Origin: Chloroflexota bacterium | GTDB lineage: Bacteria; Chloroflexota; Limnocylindria; P2-11E | Assembly (NCBI GenBank): GCA_005881085.1 | Contig: VBGU01000107.1 | Span: forward strand, 1 to 20,185 | Reading direction: 5' to 3' | DNA length: 20,185 bases | Part shown: in pieces, positions 1 through 6,975 of the stretch | Layout: each line of letters begins with the position of its first letter | Numbering within the stretch: position 1 is the stretch's first letter | Notes under the pieces: model-generated | The model's database searches: none | The model's input: the letters and a program-made list of their open reading frames with translations, nothing else | What the model was told of the DNA's origin: nothing | Program-made: the position numbers and the translations under genes

Positions 1-456
1 CTGCATGACCCGAAGGTCCTGTTCCTCGACGAGCCGACAGCCGGCCTCGACGTCCCAACGCGCCGCACCCTCTGGGAGCACCTCACCGAGGTCCGGCGGG
101 CGAGCGGCACCACGGTCTTCCTGACCACGCACTATCTCGAGGAGGCCGAAGAGGCCGACCGCATCTGCATCATCGACAAAGGCAAGGTCGTGTCGTTCGG
201 AACACCCGACGACATCAAGCGGGATCTCGTCGAGGAGTACGTGCTCGTCGATGCGACCGACAGATCGGCTTTGCGCGACGAGCTCGCGCGACTCGGTCAC
301 GCGACGAGTGGCGGCGCGCCCTTTAAGGTCCAGCTAAACGGACACCCGGTCCACTCGATCCTCCGGAGCATCGAGACACCGCTCAGCGTCGTGAAGACCC
401 ACACGCCGAGCCTCGAGGACGCGTACCTCGAGATCGTGAGCCGCACCAGTGAGTGA
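1..456 (+). CDS. ABC transporter ATP-binding protein, C-terminal part (DrrA-type)
   Basis: This is the C-terminal half of a nucleotide-binding subunit that powers an ABC-2 type exporter; the start lies upstream of the window. Frame 1 is open from base 1. It shows the Walker B/D-loop segment LFLDEPTAGLD at about visible residues 7-17 and the switch histidine in FLTTHYLEEAEEADR. After these comes the roughly 90-residue C-terminal extension typical of DrrA/CcmA-like ATPases, ending in the usual SLEDAYLEI motif. Walker A and the LSGGQ signature are not in view. The stop at 454-456 overlaps the permease GTG start by 8 nt, so the two are almost certainly co-translated. The family exports drugs, lipids or polysaccharides; the substrate cannot be read from this sequence. 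Confidence 0.95.
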   Translation: MHDPKVLFLDEPTAGLDVPTRRTLWEHLTEVRRASGTTVFLTTHYLEEAEEADRICIIDKGKVVSFGTPDDIKRDLVEEYVLVDATDRSALRDELARLGHATSGGAPFKVQLNGHPVHSILRSIETPLSVVKTHTPSLEDAYLEIVSRTSE

Positions 457-1219
457 AGCCTCCGCAATCCTGGCGCTTGCCCACCGCGACTTCATCAAGC
501 TGCTGCGGGATCGCCAGCGGATGGTGGCCGACTTTGCCTTCCCGCTGATCTTCATTGGCATCCTGGGCACCAGCCTCCAGGCGGGATTCGGCGGCAACTC
601 CAGCATCAACCTGCTCGATTACGTCTTCACCGGTGTGCTCGCGCAGACCGTGTGGCAATCCTCGGCGCTCGGACTGATCTCACTTCTCGCCGATCGCGAG
701 CAGGATTTCAGCCAGGAGATCTTCGTCTCGCCGATCTCGCGCTACTCGATCATCCTGGGAAAGATCCTGGGCGAATCGCTCGTGGCGCTGCCGCAGGCGC
801 TTGGGATCATCGTCTTCGGCTTCATCCTGCAGATCCACATCGGACCGGATCAACTCGCGCGGATGGCACTCGCGCTGATCGTCATCGCGCTCTTCGGCGG
901 CGCGTTCGGCGTGATCGTCCTCGCGAACCTCTCGAGCCAGCGCGCAGCGAACCAGATCTTCCCGTTCGTACTGCTCCCGCAGTTCTTCCTCGCCGGGATC
1001 TTCAACCCGATCCAGAACCTCCCGCTACCGCTGGACATCCTGTCGCACCTAGCGCCGATGCGGTACGCCGTCGACCTCCTGCGTGATGGGTACTACGGAT
1101 CGAGCTCGCGAGTCGTGCTCTCCAGCGCGACGACGAACCTGTTGATCATCGGCGCGCTGTTCGCTGTGTTCATGGTCGTCGGCACGTTCCTGTTTGTCCG
1201 TGCGGAGCGAAATCGCTAG
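449..1219 (+). CDS. ABC-2 type transporter permease (DrrB-like)
   Basis: Membrane subunit of 256 residues, the normal length for DrrB/ABC-2 permeases, paired with the ATPase just upstream. The start is GTG at 449, inside the end of the ATPase gene. An amphipathic N-terminal stretch (LAHRDFIKLLRDRQRM) precedes about six hydrophobic segments. The conserved ABC-2 region near residues 165-200 reads QIFPFVLLPQFFLAGIFNPI followed by a PMRYAVDLLRDGYYG-type motif. The last helix lies just before a short basic tail. The protein should sit in the cytoplasmic membrane and form a homodimeric export channel with two ATPase copies. The gene converges on the RDD gene, with only 10 nt between the two stop codons and no obvious terminator hairpin. 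Confidence 0.93.
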   Translation: MSEASAILALAHRDFIKLLRDRQRMVADFAFPLIFIGILGTSLQAGFGGNSSINLLDYVFTGVLAQTVWQSSALGLISLLADREQDFSQEIFVSPISRYSIILGKILGESLVALPQALGIIVFGFILQIHIGPDQLARMALALIVIALFGGAFGVIVLANLSSQRAANQIFPFVLLPQFFLAGIFNPIQNLPLPLDILSHLAPMRYAVDLLRDGYYGSSSRVVLSSATTNLLIIGALFAVFMVVGTFLFVRAERNR

Positions 1220-1229
1220 GGTCTGCCCG

Positions 1230-1667
1230 CTAGGCGTAGACCACGATGCTTCCCACCGCCTTGTCGCGCAGCGCCTGCTTTTTCGAATCCCACAATGGCC
1301 ACAGAACGTCGATGAGGTTCGGAATGATCAGAAGGATCGACAGGCCGATCGCGACCGCCCAGCGGATGAGCGCGCGAACGTAACCAATTGGCGCGCCCGA
1401 TTCGTGGACGACGCGGATCCCTGCCAACTTCTTGCCCCAGGTCTGGCCGCTGGCGCCGCCGTGTCCGAGCGTGAAATACACCAGAGACAGCAGCAGGCCC
1501 GAAAAGTTCGAGAGGTCTGATCGCACCAAGCCCACGAGGATCGCGACCGGGATAAGCAGAAGAATGTTGAAGATCGCGTCGAGTGTCGATGCCCAAACAC
1601 GCCGTCCCCAGCTCGCATAACGCGGGACCGCAGGCGCCGCGCCGGTTGCCGCCATGGTGCTTTCCAT
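1230..1667 (-). CDS. RDD family membrane protein
   Basis: Small membrane protein of 145 residues with the RDD layout. A first helix follows RRVWASTLDAIFN, whose Arg and Asp are the expected family polar residues. A second helix is followed by the conserved TWGKKLAGIRVV and then IGYVRALIRW, LLIIPNLIDVLWPLWD and RDKAVGSIVV. I chose the ATG at 1667 because a strong GGAGGG ribosome-binding site lies just upstream; the open frame continues further upstream but that part has no family character. The biochemical role of most RDD proteins is unknown; some are linked to ion transport. It lies 50 nt downstream of the unknown membrane protein on the same strand and may be co-transcribed with it. That 50-nt gap contains a possible TATCCT box on the minus strand, so a separate promoter is also possible. 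Confidence 0.88.
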   Translation of the reverse strand: MESTMAATGAAPAVPRYASWGRRVWASTLDAIFNILLLIPVAILVGLVRSDLSNFSGLLLSLVYFTLGHGGASGQTWGKKLAGIRVVHESGAPIGYVRALIRWAVAIGLSILLIIPNLIDVLWPLWDSKKQALRDKAVGSIVVYA

Positions 1668-1717
1668 GCCACCCTCCCTCGTTTCGCAACGGAGGATAAG
1701 AGGCACTGCAAGCCCGT

Positions 1718-2539
1718 CTAGATCGGTACACCTGTGAGGAAGAAGATCACCCGGGCCGAGACCTCGCCGGCGAACGCGCAGCCGAGCGCGACGTAGAGCA
1801 AGCCCGTTGACGACTGCGTGTTCATTCCGGCGGTCCACCACGCTGCGACCGCGACAACGAGGGTCCCCAAGAGACCTACTCCGATGCGCAGAGCGAGTGC
1901 GACCGACAGCGCGGTCTCCCAGGTTCCGGTGAGGTCGCCACGGAGCGCCACGATCGCAACGAGCGCGATCTGGAGTGCGACGGCGGCGACGACGGTCAGC
2001 GACGCGCGCCTGAGAGGCCCCGGCGAGAGCTTCGGTGTGACGAGATACCAGTGGCCGAGCAGCATCGCGCCGTCCGTCCCACCTATCGCCACAGCGCCGA
2101 GCGGAAGGGCCGCGAGACCGAGCCCCGTCCCGATCGGGTCGGATTCGAGTGCCCCGGGCCGCGCTATCGCGACGATGCCCAGAGCAGCTGCCCCGGCGAG
2201 GCTCGTCAGAATCCCCGCTGCGATTCGCAGACCGCGGGCGGGAAGGAACGTCGTCACGAGCTGGATGATCACGAGGATCGTCACGACGATGAGGGCCTGA
2301 CCGAAGGAGTCGAGCCTTCCAGCGTCGATTTGCGCCCTCGCCGCGAGATCACCCCCGGGAAAGGTCGGCACGAGCGCGAGCGCGGCCGCGATCGCACCGG
2401 CATCGACAAAGGCGACGAGCTTCAGAAAGCCCGACGGCGCTCGGCCACCGCGGTCGACGAGCCACATCAGGAATGACCCGCCGACGGCGAGCTCGGCGAG
2501 CACGACCGAAAGCACGATCGGGAGAGTTGCGATCGCCAC
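1718..2539 (-). CDS. Conserved integral membrane protein, eight predicted helices, function unknown
   Basis: Protein of 273 residues, almost entirely hydrophobic. I see about eight membrane segments, near residues 5-27, 38-60, 82-100, 104-128, 140-168, 178-200, 211-240 and 244-271. Two polar clusters stand out: GHWYLV around residues 161-166, and WWTAGMNTQSSTGLLY with GEVSARVIFF in the last two helices. A conserved-looking histidine in a helix could bind a heme or metal, and the layout loosely recalls membrane anchors of respiratory complexes, but I cannot assign a family. The start is GTG at 2539; a TAGCTT box 8 nt upstream suggests a leaderless mRNA. It is divergent from menG/ubiE with only 24 nt between start codons, which could mean shared expression with quinone synthesis. 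That link is inference. Confidence 0.8.
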   Translation of the reverse strand: MAIATLPIVLSVVLAELAVGGSFLMWLVDRGGRAPSGFLKLVAFVDAGAIAAALALVPTFPGGDLAARAQIDAGRLDSFGQALIVVTILVIIQLVTTFLPARGLRIAAGILTSLAGAAALGIVAIARPGALESDPIGTGLGLAALPLGAVAIGGTDGAMLLGHWYLVTPKLSPGPLRRASLTVVAAVALQIALVAIVALRGDLTGTWETALSVALALRIGVGLLGTLVVAVAAWWTAGMNTQSSTGLLYVALGCAFAGEVSARVIFFLTGVPI

Positions 2540-2547
2540 TCCGAGTC

Positions 2548-2557
2548 AAGCTAGCGT
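2548..2557. promoter_or_regulatory. Overlapping divergent -10 boxes between the membrane protein gene and menG/ubiE
   Basis: The 24-nt gap between two divergent GTG starts contains AAGCTAGCGT. On the plus strand TAGCGT (2552-2557) ends 6 nt before the GTG at 2564. On the minus strand TAGCTT (2553-2548) ends 8 nt before the GTG at 2539. Both fit the TANNNT -10 element at the spacing expected for leaderless transcripts, and neither start has a clear Shine-Dalgarno sequence. The two boxes share one TA step. I see no convincing -35 element. Confidence 0.55.
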
Positions 2558-2563
2558 GACGGG

Positions 2564-3271
2564 GTGCCACCCTCAAACGAGCACGACCGGCGGATCGCGG
2601 CGATGTTTGACCGTATCGCTCCGCGGTACGACCTGCTCAACCGTCTTCTCTCGCTCGGTACCGATCTTTCGTGGAGGCGACGGGCGCTCGAGCTCGCGCG
2701 CCTGGGCCCAAGCGGCCGCGCGCTCGACGTCGGCACCGGCACCGGTGACTTCGCGCTCGCGCTTCTCGCGCGCTCGCCCCGTTCCGCGTCGGTCACCGGC
2801 GTCGACATCTCAGCCGGCATGCTCGAGGTGGCCGAGCGGCGCGCCGCAAAAGTCGGACTCGGCCCGCGGTACGAGCGGCTGATCGCAAGCGTCGAGTCGC
2901 TTCCGTTCGCGGACGGCGTGTTCGATGTGGCAATGGCCGGCTTCGTAATCCGAAACGTGGGTGACATTCCCCGGGGGCTGCGCGAGATGCGCCGCGTGCT
3001 GCGACCCGGCGGCCGCGCGGTCATCCTCGATCTGCATACGCCGCGCAATCCCACCATCCGCCGCCTCTACCGCACCTATTCCTTTATCTCTCCCCGCCTC
3101 GCGGCCGCGCTCGGCAGCGATCCGGAGGCGTACCGGTACTTGCCGCGGTCGATCGAGGCTTTCTACGACCCCGAGGCGCTCGCGATGCTCCTGCGAAACG
3201 CGGGCTTTACCCGCGTGCGCTTCGAGCGTCTAACCTTTGGCATAGCGGCGATCCACGTGGGGGAGGCGTAG
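2564..3271 (+). CDS. menG: Demethylmenaquinone methyltransferase (MenG/UbiE family)
   Basis: Class I SAM-dependent methyltransferase of 235 residues that carries out the C-methylation step of menaquinone (or ubiquinone) synthesis. The N-terminal family signature MFDRIAPRYDLLNRLLSLG begins at residue 14. Motif I is ALDVGTGTGDFALALL, and the next strand carries VTGVDISAGMLEVA. ESLPFADGVFDVAMAGFVIRN and REMRRVLRPGG follow, and the protein ends in the typical GIAAIHVGEA. Length and order match full-length family members. I use the GTG at 2564, 6 nt after a TAGCGT box. The internal ATG at residue 14 is a poorer choice because family members carry residues before it. It leads a plus-strand set with the acyl-CoA dehydrogenase 3 nt downstream. 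No ubiquinone-specific gene is in view, so menaquinone is the more likely product. Confidence 0.93.
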   Translation: MPPSNEHDRRIAAMFDRIAPRYDLLNRLLSLGTDLSWRRRALELARLGPSGRALDVGTGTGDFALALLARSPRSASVTGVDISAGMLEVAERRAAKVGLGPRYERLIASVESLPFADGVFDVAMAGFVIRNVGDIPRGLREMRRVLRPGGRAVILDLHTPRNPTIRRLYRTYSFISPRLAAALGSDPEAYRYLPRSIEAFYDPEALAMLLRNAGFTRVRFERLTFGIAAIHVGEA

Positions 3272-3274
3272 GGC

Positions 3275-4423
3275 GTGGACTTCGACATCCCGGAGGAGCT
3301 CCAGCTCCTTGCGCGCACGGCGCGCGACTTCGTGGAGACGCGCCTTCAGCCACTCGAGAAGCAAGTCGAAGAGACGGACCAGATCCCGGGCGACGTCCTC
3401 AAGGAAATGGGTCAGCTCGGCTTCTTCGGGCTTCCGTTCCCAGAGGAGTACGGCGGCGTCGGTGCCGGCGACCTCGGATATTGCCTCGCGCTCGAGCAGT
3501 TCGGGCGCACGTCAGCGGCTTTCTCGAACATCATCGGCGCGCACACCTCGATCGGGTCGATGTCGATCTTCCTCGGCGGCACCGAAGATCAAAAGCGCCG
3601 CTATCTTCCCGATCTGACGACCGGAAAGAAGATCGCCGCGTTCTCGCTCACCGAACCGTCGAGCGGATCCGACGCGGCGTCGATCCAAACGAGCGCGACG
3701 CTACGGAAGGGCTGCTGGATCCTGAACGGCACGAAGATCTGGGTGACCAACGGCCCCATCGCCGACGTCATCGTCGTGTACGCCGCGAACGATCGCGCCA
3801 AAGGCGCGCGCGGCGGCATCACCGGCTTCATCGTGGAGAAAGGCTTCAAGGGGTTCCGCGTCGGGAAAGTCGACGACAAGATGGGCCTCCGCGGTTCCTA
3901 TACCAGCGAGCTCATCTTCGAAGACTGCGAGGTCCCCGAGGCGAACGTCCTCGGCGGTCAGGTCGGCGCCGGGTTCCGCACGGCGCTCGGAGCCCTCGAC
4001 ATCGGACGCGTCTCGCTCGCCGCCGGAGCCGTCGGTTCGAGCCAGCACCTTCTCGAGCTCGCGATCGAGCACAGCAAGCGCCGCCAGCAATTCGGCAAGC
4101 CCATCGCCGCGAACCAGGCGATCCAGTGGATGCTCGCGGACTCCGCCGTCGAGATCCACGCCGCGCGCCTGATGGTCTACGACGCGGCGTGGAAGCTCGA
4201 CCAGAAAAAGCGCGCGTCGCTCGAAGCCGCCATGGTGAAGGTGTACGCGTCAGAGATGGCGAATCGCGTCGTCGACCGCGTCCTGCAGATCCACGGCGGC
4301 ATGGGCTACATGAAGGACTCACCCGTCGAGCGCGCGTATCGTGACGCGCGCGTTTTGCGAATCTACGAAGGCACGAGCGAAGTCCAGCGGATGATCATCG
4401 CCGAGGAGCTCTTGAAGAACTGA
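3275..4423 (+). CDS. Acyl-CoA dehydrogenase
   Basis: FAD-dependent acyl-CoA dehydrogenase of 382 residues, the standard family size, introducing the alpha-beta double bond of acyl-CoA in beta-oxidation or a related pathway. Visible landmarks in order are the N-terminal helical domain, FSLTEPSSGSDA (FAD/substrate-binding signature), GTKIWVTNG, GLRGSYTSELIFEDCEVP, RRQQFGKPI, and QIHGGMGYMKDSPVERAYRDAR. The terminal RIYEGTSEVQRMIIA contains Glu365, which aligns with the catalytic base of medium- and short-chain enzymes. The start is GTG at 3275, preceded by a GGGGGAGG ribosome-binding site that overlaps the end of menG. Its stop shares one base with the ATG of the ligase gene (TGATG), so activation and oxidation of an acyl chain are probably produced together. 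Chain length cannot be assigned. Confidence 0.95.
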   Translation: MDFDIPEELQLLARTARDFVETRLQPLEKQVEETDQIPGDVLKEMGQLGFFGLPFPEEYGGVGAGDLGYCLALEQFGRTSAAFSNIIGAHTSIGSMSIFLGGTEDQKRRYLPDLTTGKKIAAFSLTEPSSGSDAASIQTSATLRKGCWILNGTKIWVTNGPIADVIVVYAANDRAKGARGGITGFIVEKGFKGFRVGKVDDKMGLRGSYTSELIFEDCEVPEANVLGGQVGAGFRTALGALDIGRVSLAAGAVGSSQHLLELAIEHSKRRQQFGKPIAANQAIQWMLADSAVEIHAARLMVYDAAWKLDQKKRASLEAAMVKVYASEMANRVVDRVLQIHGGMGYMKDSPVERAYRDARVLRIYEGTSEVQRMIIAEELLKN

Positions 4424-6159
4424 TGGGGACGAGGGTGAAGGTCGAGGTGAAGGAAGCCGCGCCGGTCAGCGGAAAACCGTGGACCCGGCACTACGATCCT
4501 GATGTCCCCGCCTCGCTCGTCTATCCACGCGTTCCGCTCCAGGCGATGCTCGACGACGCGGCGGAGAACCACCCGAACTCGACCGCGACGATCTTCTTCA
4601 ACCGCAAGCGCTCGTACAAGAGCATCTCCGACGCCGCCTGGCGGTTCGCCAATGGCCTCCGTCGGCTCGGCGTGAAGACAGGCGATCGGGTCGCGCTCGT
4701 CCTTCCGAACTCGCCGCAGTTCGTTATCGCCTTCTATGGCGCCCTGCGCGCGGGCGCGACCGTCGTTCCCTGCAACCCGCTCTACACACCGCCGGAGCTG
4801 CAGCATCAGCTCGCCGACTCGGGCGCGACCGTCGTCGTCGTCCTCTCGCGCCTCTACCCCGTCGTGAAGGCCGCGCGCGCGAACACCTCCGTCGAACACG
4901 TCGTCGTCACCAACATCAAAGAGGAGATGCCGCCGGTCCTGCGGGTCCTCTTCACGCTCGCGAAGGAGAAAAAGGACGGTCACCGCCAGCCATTCGCCGG
5001 CGACCCCGGCGCGATCTCCATGAGCGAGGTTCTCTCCACACCGGCGGATCCCTTTGATGCCGGGACGGGCCCCGACGACATCGCAGTCCTTCAGTACACC
5101 GGTGGCACGACCGGCACCTCGAAGGGCGCGATGCTCTCGCACCGCGCGCTCGTCGCGAACACCCTCCAATGCCGGGCCTGGTTCACGAACCTGCGCGACG
5201 GCGGCGATGCCGCGATGGCGGTCATGCCGTTCTTCCACGTCTACGGGCTCACGGTCGTGATGAGCCTCGCGGTGCAGGGCGCCGCCGCGATGATCCTCGA
5301 GCCGCAGTTCGATCTCGAGCACGTGCTCAAGGACGTTCAGCGGTACCGACCCAAGCTCTTCTGCGGGTCGCCACGTATCTACAACGCCATCAACAACTCG
5401 CCGCTCGCGCAGAAGTACGACCTGCGCTCGATCGAGGCGTGCGTTTCCGGTTCCGCCCCGCTCCTCGTCGAGACCCATCGGCGGTTCGTCGAGCTCACCG
5501 GCGCGAGCCTCGTCGAGGGCTACGGACTCACAGAGGCTGCGCCGGTCACGCACTGCAACCCGCTGTTCGGTGAGGGAAAGCAGAAGGTCGGCTCGATCGG
5601 AGTGCCGTACCCCGACGTCGAGTCGAAGATCGTCGACCTCGAGACCGGAGAGCACGTGATGCCGCCGGGCGAGCCTGGCGAGCTCATCCTGCGGGGGCCG
5701 CAGCTCATGGATGGCTACTACAAGCGGCCCGAAGAGACGGCCCAGACCCTGCGCGACGGCTGGCTGTACACCGGCGACATCGCGACCGTTGATCCCGAAG
5801 GCTATGTCTCGATCGTCGACCGCAAGAAGGAGATGATCATCGTCTCCGGCTTCAAGGTGTATCCGCGCGAGGTCGAGGAGGCGCTCGCCTTGCACCCCGC
5901 GGTGATGGACGCCGCCGCGATCGGCGTCCCGCATCCCCTCAAGGGTGAAGAGGTGAAAGCCTTCGTCGTCCTGAAACCGGGCGCGACCGCGACGGCCGAT
6001 GACATCCGCGCGCACTGCGAGAAGCACCTCGCGCCGTTCAAGCGGCCAAAAGAGATCGAGTTCCGCGAATCGCTGCCCAAGACGCTCATCGGCAAGACCC
6101 TTCGTCGGCAGCTGGCGGCGGAGGACAAGGCGAAGCGCAAGACTGCGGTCCCGGCGTGA
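4423..6159 (+). CDS. Long-chain fatty acid-CoA ligase (FadD-like AMP-forming synthetase)
   Basis: AMP-forming acyl-CoA synthetase of 578 residues. It activates a carboxylic acid with ATP to an acyl-adenylate and transfers it to CoA. The P-loop YTGGTTGTSKGAMLSH starts near residue 225, and the GYGLTEAAP motif is near 366. The hinge region GWLYTGDIATVDPEGY leads to DRKKEMIIVSGFKVYP, followed by the C-terminal domain. The catalytic C-terminal lysine is most likely Lys558 in IGKTLRRQL. The N-terminal region (YPRVPLQAMLDDAAENHP) is typical of long-chain FadD-type enzymes. The ATG overlaps the acyl-CoA dehydrogenase stop by one base, so the pair likely feeds fatty acids into beta-oxidation. The rest of the cycle is not in this window. 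Exact substrate is inferred only from overall resemblance. Confidence 0.94.
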   Translation: MGTRVKVEVKEAAPVSGKPWTRHYDPDVPASLVYPRVPLQAMLDDAAENHPNSTATIFFNRKRSYKSISDAAWRFANGLRRLGVKTGDRVALVLPNSPQFVIAFYGALRAGATVVPCNPLYTPPELQHQLADSGATVVVVLSRLYPVVKAARANTSVEHVVVTNIKEEMPPVLRVLFTLAKEKKDGHRQPFAGDPGAISMSEVLSTPADPFDAGTGPDDIAVLQYTGGTTGTSKGAMLSHRALVANTLQCRAWFTNLRDGGDAAMAVMPFFHVYGLTVVMSLAVQGAAAMILEPQFDLEHVLKDVQRYRPKLFCGSPRIYNAINNSPLAQKYDLRSIEACVSGSAPLLVETHRRFVELTGASLVEGYGLTEAAPVTHCNPLFGEGKQKVGSIGVPYPDVESKIVDLETGEHVMPPGEPGELILRGPQLMDGYYKRPEETAQTLRDGWLYTGDIATVDPEGYVSIVDRKKEMIIVSGFKVYPREVEEALALHPAVMDAAAIGVPHPLKGEEVKAFVVLKPGATATADDIRAHCEKHLAPFKRPKEIEFRESLPKTLIGKTLRRQLAAEDKAKRKTAVPA

Positions 6160-6178
6160 GCCGGTTAGGGCTGAGCGG

Positions 6179-6355
6179 CTAGCGCTTTGCGACGCTCGCG
6201 GTGATCACGAAGTAGTCGTTGATGATGCCGTCGAGGGTGTTGTAGACGACGCGCATCACGATGTTCACCGGCTCGATGGCTGTGGGCTGCACCAGCGGAA
6301 GCGAGACGAGCTTTGCGCTCCAGACCGCTGCGTGACCTTGGTTGTTCATGGCCAT
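6179..6355 (-). CDS. Small hypothetical protein, 58 aa
   Basis: A 58-residue ORF on the minus strand beginning MAMNNQGHAAVWSAKL and ending DYFVITASVAKR. It sits between the end of the acyl-CoA ligase gene and the FGE-like gene. It is shorter than usual ORF cut-offs, but its codon use is like that of real genes here: 51 of 58 codons end in G or C by my count. The composition is soluble, with alternating hydrophobic stretches (VNIVMRVVYNTLDGIINDYFVI) and no signal peptide or membrane helix. An in-frame stop at 6401-6403 limits the start to the ATG at 6355 or the one at 6349; neither has a good ribosome-binding site. I do not recognise the family and propose no function. It is divergent from the FGE-like gene. 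Confidence 0.5.
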   Translation of the reverse strand: MAMNNQGHAAVWSAKLVSLPLVQPTAIEPVNIVMRVVYNTLDGIINDYFVITASVAKR

Positions 6356-6389
6356 AAGTTCGCAGAGTGGCGCTCCGTCGCCATCGGTC

Positions 6390-6410
6390 GGAGAGGTGAG
6401 TTATCTCTCC
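6390..6410. promoter_or_regulatory. Short inverted repeat between divergent genes
   Basis: GGAGAG (6390-6395) is followed after 9 nt by its exact complement CTCTCC (6405-6410). It lies between the 58-aa ORF and the FGE-like gene, just upstream of the 17-nt direct repeats. It could be a regulator site or a 5' RNA hairpin; no flanking T run suggests a terminator. Confidence 0.25.
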
Positions 6411-6416
6411 CGCGCC

Positions 6417-6447
6417 CGTACTCCCCCGCGGCGCGTACTCCCCCGCG
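6417..6447. repeat. Two 14-bp direct repeats with 17-bp period, upstream of the FGE-like gene
   Basis: CGTACTCCCCCGCG occurs at 6417-6430 and again, identical, at 6434-6447. The spacing of 17 bp puts the copies about one and a half helical turns apart. The second copy ends 8 nt before the TAGGGT box at 6456-6461, so the repeats cover the -35 region of the presumed promoter. This is a good position for an activator or repressor site. No protein can be assigned to it. Confidence 0.45.
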
Positions 6448-6455
6448 CGAGTGAG

Positions 6456-6461
6456 TAGGGT
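6456..6461 (+). promoter_or_regulatory. Putative leaderless -10 box for the FGE-like gene
   Basis: TAGGGT matches TANNNT and ends 7 nt before the ATG at 6469. The AGGG within it could instead act as a weak Shine-Dalgarno sequence. The same arrangement occurs at three other heads of transcription units in this window. Confidence 0.4.
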
Positions 6462-6468
6462 ACCCACG

Positions 6469-6975
6469 ATGGTCGAACCGGACGTCGTCATCGTGCCGGC
6501 AGGGGACGCGTTGCTCGGCGATCCTCCGCGCACCGAGCACGTAAATGTTTTTGCCATCGCTCGGCGTCCCGTGAGCGTTAGGGAGTACGCGATGTTCGTA
6601 GACGAAACACATCACGCTCCCCCAGGGGGAGGGGCCCCTGATGGGGCAGGCGCCCCAGCGGAGTGGGAGCGCAAGCAGCTCATGGCCGACACGCCCGTCG
6701 ACGGCGTGTCCTGGGCGGACGCGGTCGGCTACTGCCGCTGGCTCACCGTCGGGACCGGGCGCATCTACCGCCTTCCCGACGAACGCGAGTGGGAGAAGGC
6801 CGCGCGAATTCAGGGCACGCTCGAGGAGCTCGGCGCCTTACGCGAGTGGACGAACAGCTGGCAGAACGGCGGGCGCGTGCTCCGCACAGGCGCGGACCCG
6901 GCGGCGCGCTTTTTCGCCGGCGAGGACCTCGCGCACGTGGGGTTTCGGGTCGTCCACGGAATGACCGGCCGCTAG
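6469..6975 (+). CDS. SUMF1/FGE-sulfatase domain protein, short
   Basis: A 168-residue protein with the formylglycine-generating-enzyme (SUMF1) fold in reduced form. Visible family features are VIVPAGDALLGD at the N-terminus, ARRPVSVREYAMFVDETHH, PVDGVSWADAVGYCRWLT near the middle, RIYRLPDEREWEKAAR, REWTNSW and the closing HVGFRVVHG. Full FGE domains are usually well over 200 residues. Here the segment between the EWEKAAR and REWT motifs is very short and the active-site cysteine pair near the C-terminus is absent; the only Cys is in GYCRWL. Catalytic formylglycine formation is therefore unlikely, and a binding role is more plausible. The ATG at 6469 follows a TAGGGT box; an alternative GTG at 6451 lacks support. 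The stop overlaps the next gene's GTG (TAGTG). A Gly/Ala/Pro linker (GGGAPDGAGAPAE) is encoded by GC palindromes. Confidence 0.82.
   Translation: MVEPDVVIVPAGDALLGDPPRTEHVNVFAIARRPVSVREYAMFVDETHHAPPGGGAPDGAGAPAEWERKQLMADTPVDGVSWADAVGYCRWLTVGTGRIYRLPDEREWEKAARIQGTLEELGALREWTNSWQNGGRVLRTGADPAARFFAGEDLAHVGFRVVHGMTGR
6618..6656. repeat. Cluster of GC palindromes inside the FGE-like gene
   Basis: Three adjacent inverted repeats sit inside the coding region: CTCCCCCAGGGGGAG (6618-6632), AGGGGCCCCT (6630-6639) and GGGGC with GCCCC across a 4-nt loop (6643-6656). They encode a Pro/Gly/Ala-rich linker absent from compact family members. This could be simple G/C expansion or a small palindromic insertion. 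Confidence 0.4.

Noticed and set aside
4363..6027. Long minus-strand ORF (554 codons) opposite the acyl-CoA ligase gene
   Set aside because: It is antisense to a gene with clear ligase motifs; its product is rich in Arg, Asp, Glu and His with no recognisable domain, as expected for a shadow frame in GC-rich DNA.
6160..6178. Terminator after the acyl-CoA ligase gene
   Set aside because: Only short imperfect complementarity (GCCGG / CGGCT) and no T tract; not enough to call.
6663..6974. N-terminal extension of the asparaginase ORF into the FGE-like gene
   Set aside because: This part overlaps FGE-like coding sequence in another frame and reads as Arg-rich noise; family similarity begins after the GTG at 6975 or 6990.
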